Assembly (NCBI GenBank): GCA_045646905.1
Contig: JAZRLP010000004.1
Coordinates: 1 to 64,000 of the forward strand
Length of the DNA: 64,000 nucleotides
Reading direction: 5' to 3'
Source: RGIG4079 sp045646905
GTDB taxonomy: Bacteria; Bacteroidota; Bacteroidia; Bacteroidales; Muribaculaceae
Below the pieces are notes generated by a model. It saw only the letters and a list, made by a program, of their open reading frames with translations. It was not told where the DNA came from and did no database searches. Below, piece after piece: positions 1 through 8,181 of the stretch. Position 1 is the stretch's first letter; each line of letters begins with the position of its first letter. Both the position numbers and the translations under genes were made by a program.

Positions 1-1392
1 TCCTCCAAGCAATGGCATATCATCTATAAATCCATTATATGTAGCAACGCCATCTGCACCTTTTGTGACTGTTGCACCTTCAACAAGAATATCACCAAGA
101 CTCATTTCAAGAGTAGCGAGATATAAATTAGGCAACAAGAAATCACATGTACCATCTACATATTCTGTAATAGTAATTTCTTTTGCTTCATTTTCTGCAA
201 ATACCATATTTTCATTAGACTCTACATCAATAATAGCACCATTCAAATAACCTGGATACACTGTTGAAACACCCACTTTTTCATTTTCTGCTTTTTCATA
301 TTGAAGAACATATGTGTGTGAAGATTGGCCATCGTTGTCGGTAGAAACATTTGAAACAGTAATTGTCACAGTTGCGGCTTCAGCATCAATAGCAATTGAT
401 TTTGTTGCAGTTTGTCCCATCACTGTTGCTGAGATTTGATCTACAGTAGGAAGTTCAGTCCCAGCCATTGTATAGTTATAAACTTTTGAATCAAAACCAG
501 GAACCGCAACACCATTCACTGATAATGCTGAAAGACGTGAATAATATACCAATGAAAGGTTGTCAAAAATCAAAGTATTATCTTTACCAACAGCAGAAGA
601 ACCTCCAAAATAATCACCTGCAGAAATAATCACGTTGATTTTTTCAGGTGTTGAAGATGTTTTGTATGGAATAGGTTGTTCAAAATAAGTCCATGAAGAT
701 GCATCGCCTTGAATTGAGTAGTTAAGATAAGAGATTAACTCTGCATCAGCAGATTTTGATACAGCACCACCCTGGTCAGTTGTCATTCCCAAAATATTTT
801 TATCACGGTCAACCATTGTAACAGTAGCGGCACTACCCATCAAGACATTATTTCCTGGCACACTTGCTTGAGACCATTGACCTTTCCATGAATAAACGAT
901 TACCGACGCTGGTTCGCTTGGTTTTGACGAACCATGAGAACGTTGATAATAGAATGAAATAGCATCAGGTTTATAAGTAAATGCAAGACCACCAAACACG
1001 CCACCATCTTTATTTGTTGGAGATCCTGTCAAACCACCTTTAGATGTAGCCCATGATGTTCCCAATGACATATAGCCTGGAACAATTTCTGAACTTTTAT
1101 ATGGGTTAGCTGTATGAATCAATTTTACGGCATAAGCACTGCTATTGTAACCACCAGAATATTGTCCACCAACCTCAGTTGCACCTGTTCCACTCATCCC
1201 AATTACGTGAGAGATACACCAACTTTCAGGTTGTTTACCTTTTTTTGTTTTATTATTTTTACTTGTCCAGGGCACACAATCAACCCATGAACCATCAAAA
1301 TTTGCATTAGGCAATTGTTGTGCAGATGCGATGCTTGATGAAGCAACTACTGCTAAGCCTAATAACATTGAGTAAATTTTCTTCATTTTCAT
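1..1392 (-). CDS. Secreted PCMD-like / calycin-like protein, 3' end outside window
   Basis: The gene runs off the left edge, so 464 codons are visible with no stop. The ATG at 1392 (MKMKK) is chosen; the ATG at 1386 is equally possible. Residues 1-24 form a signal peptide ending ASA before QQLPNANF. The next 250 residues contain the pattern FTYKPDAISFYYQ and an aromatic, beta-rich layout that I associate with the PCMD domain (putative carbohydrate metabolism, PF13201) of Bacteroidales. From about residue 377 (YPGYLNG) the sequence looks like a calycin-like small beta-barrel domain. Such proteins are exported and commonly sit with glycan-use loci; no substrate can be read here. It is followed upstream by the alaS terminator and so is its own transcription unit. 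The domain names come from pattern memory, not a search. Confidence 0.7.
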   Translation of the reverse strand, partial: MKMKKIYSMLLGLAVVASSSIASAQQLPNANFDGSWVDCVPWTSKNNKTKKGKQPESWCISHVIGMSGTGATEVGGQYSGGYNSSAYAVKLIHTANPYKSSEIVPGYMSLGTSWATSKGGLTGSPTNKDGGVFGGLAFTYKPDAISFYYQRSHGSSKPSEPASVIVYSWKGQWSQASVPGNNVLMGSAATVTMVDRDKNILGMTTDQGGAVSKSADAELISYLNYSIQGDASSWTYFEQPIPYKTSSTPEKINVIISAGDYFGGSSAVGKDNTLIFDNLSLVYYSRLSALSVNGVAVPGFDSKVYNYTMAGTELPTVDQISATVMGQTATKSIAIDAEAATVTITVSNVSTDNDGQSSHTYVLQYEKAENEKVGVSTVYPGYLNGAIIDVESNENMVFAENEAKEITITEYVDGTCDFLLPNLYLATLEMSLGDILVEGATVTKGADGVATYNGFIDDMPLLGG

Positions 1393-1432
1393 ATAATTTA
1401 AAATTACTTTTTCCTTTTCACAAAAAACGGGG

Positions 1433-1440
1433 CAAAGATA
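1433..1440 (-). promoter_or_regulatory. -7 box TATCTTTG for the PCMD-like gene
   Basis: Read on the minus strand, TATCTTTG fits the Bacteroidetes -7 consensus TANNTTTG and lies 40 bases before the start codon. A TTTG lies 23 bases further upstream, slightly more than the usual 19-21, so the -33 partner is uncertain. Confidence 0.5.
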
Positions 1441-1595
1441 CAAAAAAAATCCCACATAGCGTTCAAAATACTCTAATTTTTAACTTAATAAGCCAAAAAG
1501 CCCAGTAAAAAAGCAGATAACGCAATATTAGATTTGCCATAGATAAACGCTTTAAAAACAGTAATTCTCAAATCAAAACCATGAAATATCACAAC

Positions 1596-1626
1596 ATAAA
1601 AAGGGACACGGCACGCCGTGTCCCTT
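1596..1626 (-). terminator. Rho-independent terminator of alaS
   Basis: Near-perfect inverted repeat with arms 1601-1612 and 1615-1626 (AAGGGACACGGC and its complement). On the minus strand it is followed by a T5 run. It lies 28 bases after the alaS stop. Confidence 0.85.
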
Positions 1627-1654
1627 AATGAAGTTATTTATCTAATACAATAGA

Positions 1655-4276
1655 TTATCCTTTTATCAATTCCATGAGTTTTTGACCAGCAGTCACGATA
1701 CCCTCTTTATCCTTACCACCAGCTTGTGCGAAACCAGGTTGGCCACCGCCTCCGCCTTTGATTGCTTTAGCAGCTTCGCGCACCATATTTGATGCGTTGC
1801 GTCCCTCTTTCACAAGGTCGTCGGTCAACATCACTGTCAACAATGGTTTGCCAGCCATATCAGTAGTTGCTGCGAGGAATGCAGTACGCTCAGCAGATTG
1901 AGCACGCACACCAAATGCAACAGACTTAACGACATCGGGCACACGCACACCCATCAATGTTGCAACTTTGACATCTCCCACCATTTCAGCCTTTTCGAGC
2001 ACTGATTTAGTGAGATTGTTTACGCGTTCTTTGAAATATTCTTCAGCCTCTTTACGCAATTCAGCATTTTCTTCAAGTGATTTGCGAAGAGTTTGAAGGA
2101 GATTAGGAGCATTGTTAAACATTGCACCGATTTCTTTCAAAGTATTTGCTGTTTCATCGATAGCCTTTTCTACATTTTCACCTGTGATAGCCTCGATACG
2201 ACGAATACCAGCAGCAATACTGCTTTCAGATACAATCTTAATCATACCTATATTACCAGTATTGTCAACATGTGTACCACCACAAAGCTCTACTGAGTCA
2301 CCATATTTAATAACTCGCACCTCTTCGCCATATTTTTCACCAAAGAGAGCCATTGCTCCCATTGCTTGTGCTTCGGCGATGGGCACATTGCGACGCTCAT
2401 CGCGAGCGATTGCTTGACGCACTTTTTTATTGGCAAGTTTTTCAACTTTAGAAAGTTCTTCGGGGGTAACTTTTTGGAAATGAGAGAAGTCGAAACGCAA
2501 CACTTGTGGAGAAACGAATGAACCTTTTTGTTCAACATGTGTGCCAAGCACTTCACGCAATGCTTCGTGTAGAAGGTGAGTTGCAGTGTGGTTGCAGCAT
2601 GTAGCAAGACGAGCTTCTTCGTTGATTTGAGCCACATATGTAGCCTCGATATCTTTTGGGAGTTTCTTTGACAAGTGAACACCCATACCATTTTCGCGTT
2701 TTGTGTCGTAGATATCAATTACATCATCACCATTGATGAGTTTACCGCTATCACCTACTTGACCACCCATTTCGGCATAGAATGGTGTTGATGAAAGCAC
2801 GATTTGGTAAAACTCTTGATTTTTTTGTTTCACTTTGCGATATCGAAGAATTTGAGTTTCGGCAGTTGTATTGTCATAGCCAACAAATTCTTGTTCTCCC
2901 TCACGCACTGTCACCCAGTCGGTAGCCTCAACAGCTGCAGCATTACGAGCACGAGCCTTTTGAGCCTCCATTTCGGCTGTGAAACCTGCTTGATCAAGTG
3001 TCATATTATTTTCTTTAAGAATCAACTCGGTCAAGTCGAGAGGGAATCCATATGTATCATAAAGCACAAATGCTTCTTTACCCGAAATTTCAGTTTTGCC
3101 AGCTTTCTTTGTTGCTTCAATTGCTCCGTCAAGAAGTTTGATACCATTTTCAAGAGTACGCAAGAATGAATCTTCCTCTTCTTTGATAACTTTCATGATA
3201 AGTTCGCGTTGAGCAGGGAGTTCGGGATAAGCTTCGCCCATGCTTTCGATAAGTGTATCAATGAGGCGATACATAAACGCGCGCTTTTGATCGAGGAAAG
3301 TATAAGCATAACGCACAGCACGGCGCAAGATGCGACGAATCACATAACCGGCTTTTGCATTGCTTGGAAGTTGAGAATCGGCGATTGAGAATGAGATAGT
3401 GCGCACATGGTCGGCAATAACACGCATTGCGATGTCAACCTTCTCGTTTTCGCCATATTTTTTACCCGAAAGTTCGGCAATTTTACCAATCAATGGAGTA
3501 AACACATCGGTATCATAGTTTGATGTTTTACCTTGGAGAGCCATACAAAGGCGTTCAAAGCCCATACCAGTGTCGATAACCTTTGCAGGGAGTGATTCGA
3601 GAGAACCATCTGCTTTACGGTTATATTGCATAAACACTAGGTTCCAAATTTCAATTACTTGTGGGTGGTCGTGATTCACGAGGTCGCGACCATCGATTTC
3701 GGCGCGTTCAGCATCGCTACGAAGGTCGATATGAATTTCCGAACATGGACCACAAGGACCGGTATCACCCATTTCCCAGAAGTTATCTTTTTTGTTACCA
3801 TTGATGATGTGGTCGGCAGGAAGATGTTTTTCCCAAATTGAAGCTGCTTCATCATCACGAGAGAGGTTTTCTTCTTTTGAACCTTCAAACACAGTAGCAT
3901 AAAGGCGCTTGGGGTCAAGTTTCAACACATCAACAAGATATTCCCATGCCCAATCGATAGCCTCTTGTTTGAAGTAATCACCAAACGACCAGTTGCCAAG
4001 CATTTCAAACATTGTGTGGTGATATGTGTCCATACCCACCTCTTCGAGGTCGTTGTGTTTACCGCTCACACGAAGACATTTTTGAGAGTCAGCTACTCGT
4101 TTATACTTCGCCGCGGCATTACCAAGAATAATATCCTTAAACTGGTTCATACCCGCATTTGTAAACATCAATGTGGGGTCATCTTTGATTACCATAGGCG
4201 CAGATGGAACAATTTGGTGTTCCTTGCTGCGGAAGAAGTCTTTGAACGACTCGCGTATTTCCTTCGCTGTAAGCAT
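1655..4276 (-). CDS. alaS: Alanyl-tRNA synthetase
   Basis: Charges tRNA-Ala with alanine in the cytoplasm and edits mischarged Ser/Gly. The 873-residue length matches the full-size bacterial enzyme. The N-terminal class II catalytic part begins MLTAKEIRESF and has TNAGMNQFK. The editing-domain zinc ligands are H563 and H567 (HTATH) and C665 and H669 (CGGTH), within one residue of the E. coli positions. The C-terminal C-Ala domain ends with the glycine-rich GGGGGQPGFAQAGGK. It lies 82 bp downstream of ligA on the same strand, but a TAATTTTG box in that gap suggests its own promoter as well. Nothing is missing or truncated. Confidence 0.98.
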   Translation of the reverse strand: MLTAKEIRESFKDFFRSKEHQIVPSAPMVIKDDPTLMFTNAGMNQFKDIILGNAAAKYKRVADSQKCLRVSGKHNDLEEVGMDTYHHTMFEMLGNWSFGDYFKQEAIDWAWEYLVDVLKLDPKRLYATVFEGSKEENLSRDDEAASIWEKHLPADHIINGNKKDNFWEMGDTGPCGPCSEIHIDLRSDAERAEIDGRDLVNHDHPQVIEIWNLVFMQYNRKADGSLESLPAKVIDTGMGFERLCMALQGKTSNYDTDVFTPLIGKIAELSGKKYGENEKVDIAMRVIADHVRTISFSIADSQLPSNAKAGYVIRRILRRAVRYAYTFLDQKRAFMYRLIDTLIESMGEAYPELPAQRELIMKVIKEEEDSFLRTLENGIKLLDGAIEATKKAGKTEISGKEAFVLYDTYGFPLDLTELILKENNMTLDQAGFTAEMEAQKARARNAAAVEATDWVTVREGEQEFVGYDNTTAETQILRYRKVKQKNQEFYQIVLSSTPFYAEMGGQVGDSGKLINGDDVIDIYDTKRENGMGVHLSKKLPKDIEATYVAQINEEARLATCCNHTATHLLHEALREVLGTHVEQKGSFVSPQVLRFDFSHFQKVTPEELSKVEKLANKKVRQAIARDERRNVPIAEAQAMGAMALFGEKYGEEVRVIKYGDSVELCGGTHVDNTGNIGMIKIVSESSIAAGIRRIEAITGENVEKAIDETANTLKEIGAMFNNAPNLLQTLRKSLEENAELRKEAEEYFKERVNNLTKSVLEKAEMVGDVKVATLMGVRVPDVVKSVAFGVRAQSAERTAFLAATTDMAGKPLLTVMLTDDLVKEGRNASNMVREAAKAIKGGGGGQPGFAQAGGKDKEGIVTAGQKLMELIKG

Positions 4277-4325
4277 TTTATTAATATTTTTATATTGTTG
4301 ATTTAATTATTTTTCTTTCAAACTG

Positions 4326-4333
4326 CAAAATTA
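4326..4333 (-). promoter_or_regulatory. -7 box TAATTTTG upstream of alaS
   Basis: TAATTTTG on the minus strand, about 50 bases before the alaS start. A TTG occurs 18 bases upstream, inside the repeat that follows the ligA stop, so alaS can be transcribed separately from ligA. Confidence 0.5.
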
Positions 4334-4343
4334 CAAAAAAATC

Positions 4344-4378
4344 CTCAATTCTCAACTCTCAATTCTCAATTAACTCAA
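4344..4378. repeat. ATTGAG-type short repeat spanning the ligA stop codon
   Basis: The stretch consists of imperfect copies of a 7-8 base unit (CTCAATT / CTCAACT). The ligA stop lies inside it. The 20 bases 4344-4363 match 10345-10364, just after another minus-strand stop codon, at 19 of 20 positions. Confidence 0.6.
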
Positions 4379-6365
4379 GGAATTCGTCTTCATTGATGAT
4401 TTTGATGCCGAGGGAGTTGGCTTTTTCAAGTTTTGCAGGGCCCATATTTTCTCCTGCAAGCACATAGTCGGTTTTCTTTGAAATCGAACCCACATTTTTG
4501 CCACCATGCTTTTCAATCAATGCCTTATATTCATCGCGCGAGTGATGTGTAAATGTGCCACTGATTACGATTGATTTTCCCTGTAACTTGTCGCTACGCC
4601 CTTCGGTCACATCTTCGGCAATGGCAAATTGGAGTCCGGCAGCACGGAGTCGTGCTACAATTTGGAGATTTTCCTCTACCGAGAAATATTCGAGAATACT
4701 CTCAGCTATGCGAACTCCAACATCTTCTATTTGGGTTAGTTCGTCGGCTGTCATTGCCATTAATCGGTCAATATCGCCAATGGTGCGGGCGATTTTCTTG
4801 GCAGTTGTTTCGCCTACATATGGGATTGAAAGAGCAAACAAAACTCGTTCAAATGGAACTGACTTTGAGGCTTCAAGCCCTTCAAGAATGCGATTAGCGC
4901 TACGATTGGCAAAACGGTCAAGCACCACAAGTTGCTCGTGTTGCAAATCATAGAGGTCGGCAATATTCCTTATCAGCCCTTGATTAAACATCAATTCGGC
5001 TGTTTCCTCCCCTATTCCGTCGATATTCATCATGCGACGGCCAACGAAATGTTCTACACGACCAATCACTTGAGGTTCGCATGCATATTTATTGGGGCAC
5101 ACCCACGCGGCCTCACCTTCAACTCGCTGCAACGCTGTCCCACAAGCTGGGCAATGGGTTACAAATGCAATAGGATTTACACCCTCTTTGCGTGCCGAAG
5201 TATCAACACCTGTAATTTTTGGTATAATCTCACCACCTTTTTCCACATATACCATATCGCCATCATGAATATCGAGTTGGCGGATAATATCCTCGTTGTG
5301 AAGCGATGCTCGTTTCACAATTGTTCCCGACAGCAATACCGGCTCGAGATTGGCCACTGGGGTTATTACACCTGTTCGCCCTACCTCAAACGACACATAT
5401 TTCAATTCGGTCAACGCTCTTTCGGCTTGAAATTTATATGCGATAGCCCATCGTGGTGATTTTGCAGTAAAGCCGAGATTTAACTGTTGGCGAAGCGAAT
5501 TGACTTTAAACACCAAACCATCGGTAGCCACAGGTAACTCCTTACGAGCTTCGTCCCAATGATTAATAAACTCATCAACCTTTTCGATTGAGTCTAATCG
5601 TGTCATCACATCTGACACCTTAAAGCCCCATTCACGAGCTTTCACCATGTTATCGTAGTGATTGTCGCATGGAAGATTTTCGCCAAGCATATAATAGAAA
5701 TAGGCATCAAGACCACGACGCGCCACTTCGGCCGAATTTTGCATCTTCAATGTTCCCGATGCAGCATTTCGTGGGTTGGCAAATAGAGGCTCTTCATTTT
5801 TAGCACGCTCTTCGTTCAATCTATCAAACGCCTCCCATGGCAATACAATTTCACCACGAATTTCAAACATTTGGGGATACCCTTCGCCCGACAACTGCAA
5901 AGGAATGCTGCGAATAGTCTTCACATTATCGGTAACTACATCACCTTTTTCGCCGTCACCACGAGTCACAGCGCGCACCAATCGCCCGTTTTCATATATC
6001 AACGAAATACTTGTGCCGTCAAATTTCATTTCACCTACAATAGAGAAATCTTCGCCCATAAGTTGCTGACGAGTGCGACGCATAAAGTCATCAACCTCCG
6101 TGATAGAATATGTGTTTCCCAATGACAGCATAGGATGTATATGAGCCACTTGCGTAAAACCTTTAGTGAGGTCACTTCCCACACGATGTGTAGGCGACAA
6201 AGGATCATCATATTGAGGGAAATTGCGTTCCAACAATTCAAGTTCCTTCATGAGCATATCAAAATCCTTATCGCTAATTTGTGGCGAATTTAGCACATAA
6301 TAATTATGATTGTGACGATTTAGCTCTTCGCGTAGAGCATCGATGCGTTGTTTTATTGGGTCCAT
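4359..6365 (-). CDS. ligA: NAD-dependent DNA ligase
   Basis: Seals nicks during replication and repair, using NAD+ as adenylate donor. The 668 residues show the full domain order: NAD-binding Ia region at the N-terminus, adenylation domain with K114 in the motif EMKFDG, an OB fold, a four-cysteine zinc finger (CPAC then CPNKYAC), helix-hairpin-helix repeats rich in AxxI and GIG-like turns, and a C-terminal BRCT domain beginning near LQGKSIVISG. The start MDPIKQRIDALREELNRH is typical. The last codons (LIEN, TGA) fall within a short tandem-like repeat. A promoter lies immediately upstream on the minus strand (6390-6420). Probable first gene of a ligA-alaS unit. Confidence 0.98.
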   Translation of the reverse strand: MDPIKQRIDALREELNRHNHNYYVLNSPQISDKDFDMLMKELELLERNFPQYDDPLSPTHRVGSDLTKGFTQVAHIHPMLSLGNTYSITEVDDFMRRTRQQLMGEDFSIVGEMKFDGTSISLIYENGRLVRAVTRGDGEKGDVVTDNVKTIRSIPLQLSGEGYPQMFEIRGEIVLPWEAFDRLNEERAKNEEPLFANPRNAASGTLKMQNSAEVARRGLDAYFYYMLGENLPCDNHYDNMVKAREWGFKVSDVMTRLDSIEKVDEFINHWDEARKELPVATDGLVFKVNSLRQQLNLGFTAKSPRWAIAYKFQAERALTELKYVSFEVGRTGVITPVANLEPVLLSGTIVKRASLHNEDIIRQLDIHDGDMVYVEKGGEIIPKITGVDTSARKEGVNPIAFVTHCPACGTALQRVEGEAAWVCPNKYACEPQVIGRVEHFVGRRMMNIDGIGEETAELMFNQGLIRNIADLYDLQHEQLVVLDRFANRSANRILEGLEASKSVPFERVLFALSIPYVGETTAKKIARTIGDIDRLMAMTADELTQIEDVGVRIAESILEYFSVEENLQIVARLRAAGLQFAIAEDVTEGRSDKLQGKSIVISGTFTHHSRDEYKALIEKHGGKNVGSISKKTDYVLAGENMGPAKLEKANSLGIKIINEDEFLELIEN

Positions 6366-6389
6366 ATTATTTCTCTATTTTCTTCTATG

Positions 6390-6420
6390 CAAAAATAGCG
6401 AAACAATCGCAATCTCACAA
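6390..6420 (-). promoter_or_regulatory. Promoter of ligA
   Basis: Minus strand: -7 box TATTTTTG at 6390-6397 and TTG at 6418-6420, spaced by 20 bases. This is the normal Bacteroidetes primary-sigma layout. Confidence 0.65.
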
Positions 6421-6441
6421 CATTAATAACACTAAAAATCA

Positions 6442-6467
6442 ACAGCCGACTCTCGCGAGTGGGCTGT
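6442..6467. other. Hairpin in the ligA / secreted-protein intergenic region
   Basis: Arms 6442-6452 and 6457-6467 pair over 11 positions with one G-G mismatch around a TCGC loop. No T-run follows on either strand. It lies upstream of both divergent genes, so it is more likely a regulatory hairpin or relic than a working terminator. Confidence 0.4.
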
Positions 6468-6571
6468 CAACCAATACATACTTACTTATGAAAAAACTTT
6501 TCTTCTGTTACTCTTCTCTAAAACACACAACCACCCCACAATGTTCTACAAAAAAAGAAAAAAATAAAATA

Positions 6572-6602
6572 TTGCATTATTTATTTTTAATCAATATATT
6601 TG
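6572..6602 (+). promoter_or_regulatory. Promoter of the 6633 gene
   Basis: TTG at 6572-6574, 20 bases, then TATATTTG at 6595-6602. Transcription should begin near 6609, which excludes the alternative in-frame start at 6600. Confidence 0.7.
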
Positions 6603-6632
6603 CAGTACAAACATCTTAAAAACACAAACACA

Positions 6633-7307
6633 ATGAAAAAATTAATCTTCACCCTATTAATTTCACTCTTCGCGCTCAACGCTGTGGCTCAAAAAGATGT
6701 AACAAAATTTCTCGGCATACCCGTTGACGGCACAAAAGCTGAAATGATTCGTAAATTAAAAGCAAAAGGGTTTAAAAGCACATCTTACGACAGAGAAATT
6801 CTTGAAGGAGAATTTAATGGATATGATGTTACTGTTCATATCGCCACTACAAACAACAAAGTCAGCCGTATTATGGTGTGCGACAAGAATAATGTTAATG
6901 AGTCAACTATTCGAATTAGGTTCAACAATTTATGCTATCAGTTTAACAACAATAGTAAATATATAACATCTAAAAACTTTACCATCCCTGACTCTGAAGA
7001 CATTTCATATAATATGGCCGTAAATAATAAGCGATATGAAGCTATTTTCTATCAATTAATTAATAATCACAAAGAAATTATAATAAACGAATTAGCTCCA
7101 TATCTCAAAGATAAATATTCAGAAGATGAACTAGCAAATCTTTCAAAAAAGTCTCGCGAAGAAATAGAAGAACTAATATATGACTTTTTATTAGAAAAAT
7201 CTTCAAAAAAATCAGTTTGGTTTATGATATCTGAATATTATGGGAAATATGGTATCACAATGTACTATGACAATGAATACAATAGAGCCAATGGCGAAGA
7301 TTTATAA
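6633..7307 (+). CDS. Secreted protein of unknown function (224 aa)
   Basis: I do not recognise a named family. The ATG at 6633 gives a clear signal peptide, MKKLIFTLLISLFALNAVAQ; an in-frame upstream start at 6600 is rejected because it lies inside the -7 box. The mature part begins KDVTKFLGIPVDGTKAEMIR, a phrase common at the front of small periplasmic proteins of Bacteroidales, followed by an alternating beta segment (GYDVTVHI) and a Lys/Glu-rich helical second half with YSEDELANLSKKSREEIEEL. It has no lipobox and no further membrane segment, so it is probably periplasmic or exported. It stands alone, facing away from ligA, and converges on the 7403 lipoprotein gene through a shared bidirectional terminator. 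Confidence 0.8.
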   Translation: MKKLIFTLLISLFALNAVAQKDVTKFLGIPVDGTKAEMIRKLKAKGFKSTSYDREILEGEFNGYDVTVHIATTNNKVSRIMVCDKNNVNESTIRIRFNNLCYQFNNNSKYITSKNFTIPDSEDISYNMAVNNKRYEAIFYQLINNHKEIIINELAPYLKDKYSEDELANLSKKSREEIEELIYDFLLEKSSKKSVWFMISEYYGKYGITMYYDNEYNRANGEDL

Positions 7308-7342
7308 TTAATTATGATTATAACTTATAAATTTAGCAAAAA

Positions 7343-7388
7343 AAACACAACGCGAGCCGAGAAATTCTTGGCTCGCGTTTATTTTTAC
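7343..7388. terminator. Bidirectional terminator between convergent genes
   Basis: Stem 7350-7378 (ACGCGAGCC and GGCTCGCGT plus further weak pairs), flanked by A8 on the left and a T-rich run on the right, so it can serve both the 6633 gene and the 7403 lipoprotein gene. Confidence 0.85.
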
Positions 7389-7402
7389 TATATGTCACTT
7401 TC

Positions 7403-7996
7403 TTATTTAAGCAATTTATCTAAATCGGGACCTACGACTGAGCAACTACCACCTTCAATTGGTGTATTTACAGTAGGTGCACATTTTATTACGCCATTAA
7501 CGGCGAGTGCCAATTGGCGTCCAATATTATCTTGTGTAATGCGTTCCCATTTTTCAGCATCGGCAAATTTAAACAGCCCCTCATATTCTTGATTTTCTCT
7601 CGGGCTAATTGACAATGTTACAGTTTCGGAAATTAGTGGTTCTTGCTCATGCACAATCAACGAATAAATATCCTTTTCTACCGGGTTATTTATAGAAACG
7701 AATGCGCAAGTTATGGGTTTGTCAAAATTTAATTTGGCAACATAATCTTTAACTATCGCTGTATCTTTTGTTTCTATTACTGGTAAATAGCCATTTGCTT
7801 TAGCTAAATCAGTCACAATTAATTGCCCAACACTATCATTTTCTGGCATAACTACCATTATTTTTTCCATCAAATCAGTTGAATTATACACCTTATGAAT
7901 AGAGATAACTGCTTCGCATTTTTCTCCCTTAGGAGTTTCACTTTTACAAGAAAAGAACAAACATCCTACAAATAACAAGATAAATAGATTTCTCAT
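7403..7996 (-). CDS. Lipoprotein with a SecD P1-head-like domain
   Basis: A 197-residue lipoprotein: LFFSC gives lipidated C17. The middle is without clear motif. The C-terminal 65 residues contain ERITQDNIGRQLALAVNG, then CAPTVNTPIEGGSCSVVG. This copies the pattern of the periplasmic head of SecD/SecDF (IT..NIG..LA...DG.V.SAP.....I.GG...I.G). No transmembrane SecD parts are present, so it is not a translocase subunit by itself. Family knowledge: free-standing SecD-head lipoproteins are uncharacterised. Function is therefore unknown; an exported-protein chaperone role is only a guess. It has its own promoter at 8027-8058 and ends at a shared bidirectional terminator. Confidence 0.8.
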   Translation of the reverse strand: MRNLFILLFVGCLFFSCKSETPKGEKCEAVISIHKVYNSTDLMEKIMVVMPENDSVGQLIVTDLAKANGYLPVIETKDTAIVKDYVAKLNFDKPITCAFVSINNPVEKDIYSLIVHEQEPLISETVTLSISPRENQEYEGLFKFADAEKWERITQDNIGRQLALAVNGVIKCAPTVNTPIEGGSCSVVGPDLDKLLK

Positions 7997-8026
7997 AATA
8001 TAGTTAAATTTTAGTTATACGATACG

Positions 8027-8058
8027 CAAATTTATGCATTATAACTATAAAAAACAAA
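8027..8058 (-). promoter_or_regulatory. Promoter of the SecD-head lipoprotein gene
   Basis: Minus strand: TTTG (8055-8058), 20 bases, TAAATTTG (8027-8034). The TTTG box coincides with the left arm of the groEL terminator hairpin. Confidence 0.8.
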
Positions 8059-8086
8059 TCCTCGCAGCAAAAATCTGCGAGGATTT
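8045..8086 (-). terminator. Terminator of the groES-groEL operon
   Basis: Arms 8056-8067 and 8075-8086 (AAATCCTCGCAG and complement) followed on the minus strand by a T-rich run. It lies about 95 bases past the groEL stop. Confidence 0.8.
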
Positions 8087-8146
8087 TATATTGATGCACA
8101 AATCATTATTTATACTTTCTTGGCAACTATGAACCCCGAAGGTGTC

Positions 8147-8175
8147 ATTATGAATTATGCATTATGAACAATGAT
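8147..8175. repeat. CATTATGAATTATG-type short repeat after the groEL stop
   Basis: Imperfect tandem copies of a 7-8 base ATTATGA unit directly after the groEL stop codon, comparable in position to the ATTGAG-type repeats at 4344 and 10345. Confidence 0.5.
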
Positions 8176-8181
8176 TTGTCA

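Noticed and set aside
2112..2718. Open frames within alaS in other frames, up to 142 codons
   Set aside because: Shadows of a highly conserved gene; no signal sequence or family pattern.
6281..6619. 112-codon frame overlapping the ligA start, with inner ATG giving MKKLFFCYSS
   Set aside because: Overlaps ligA and its promoter; the part after the ATG looks random, and the real gene begins at 6633.
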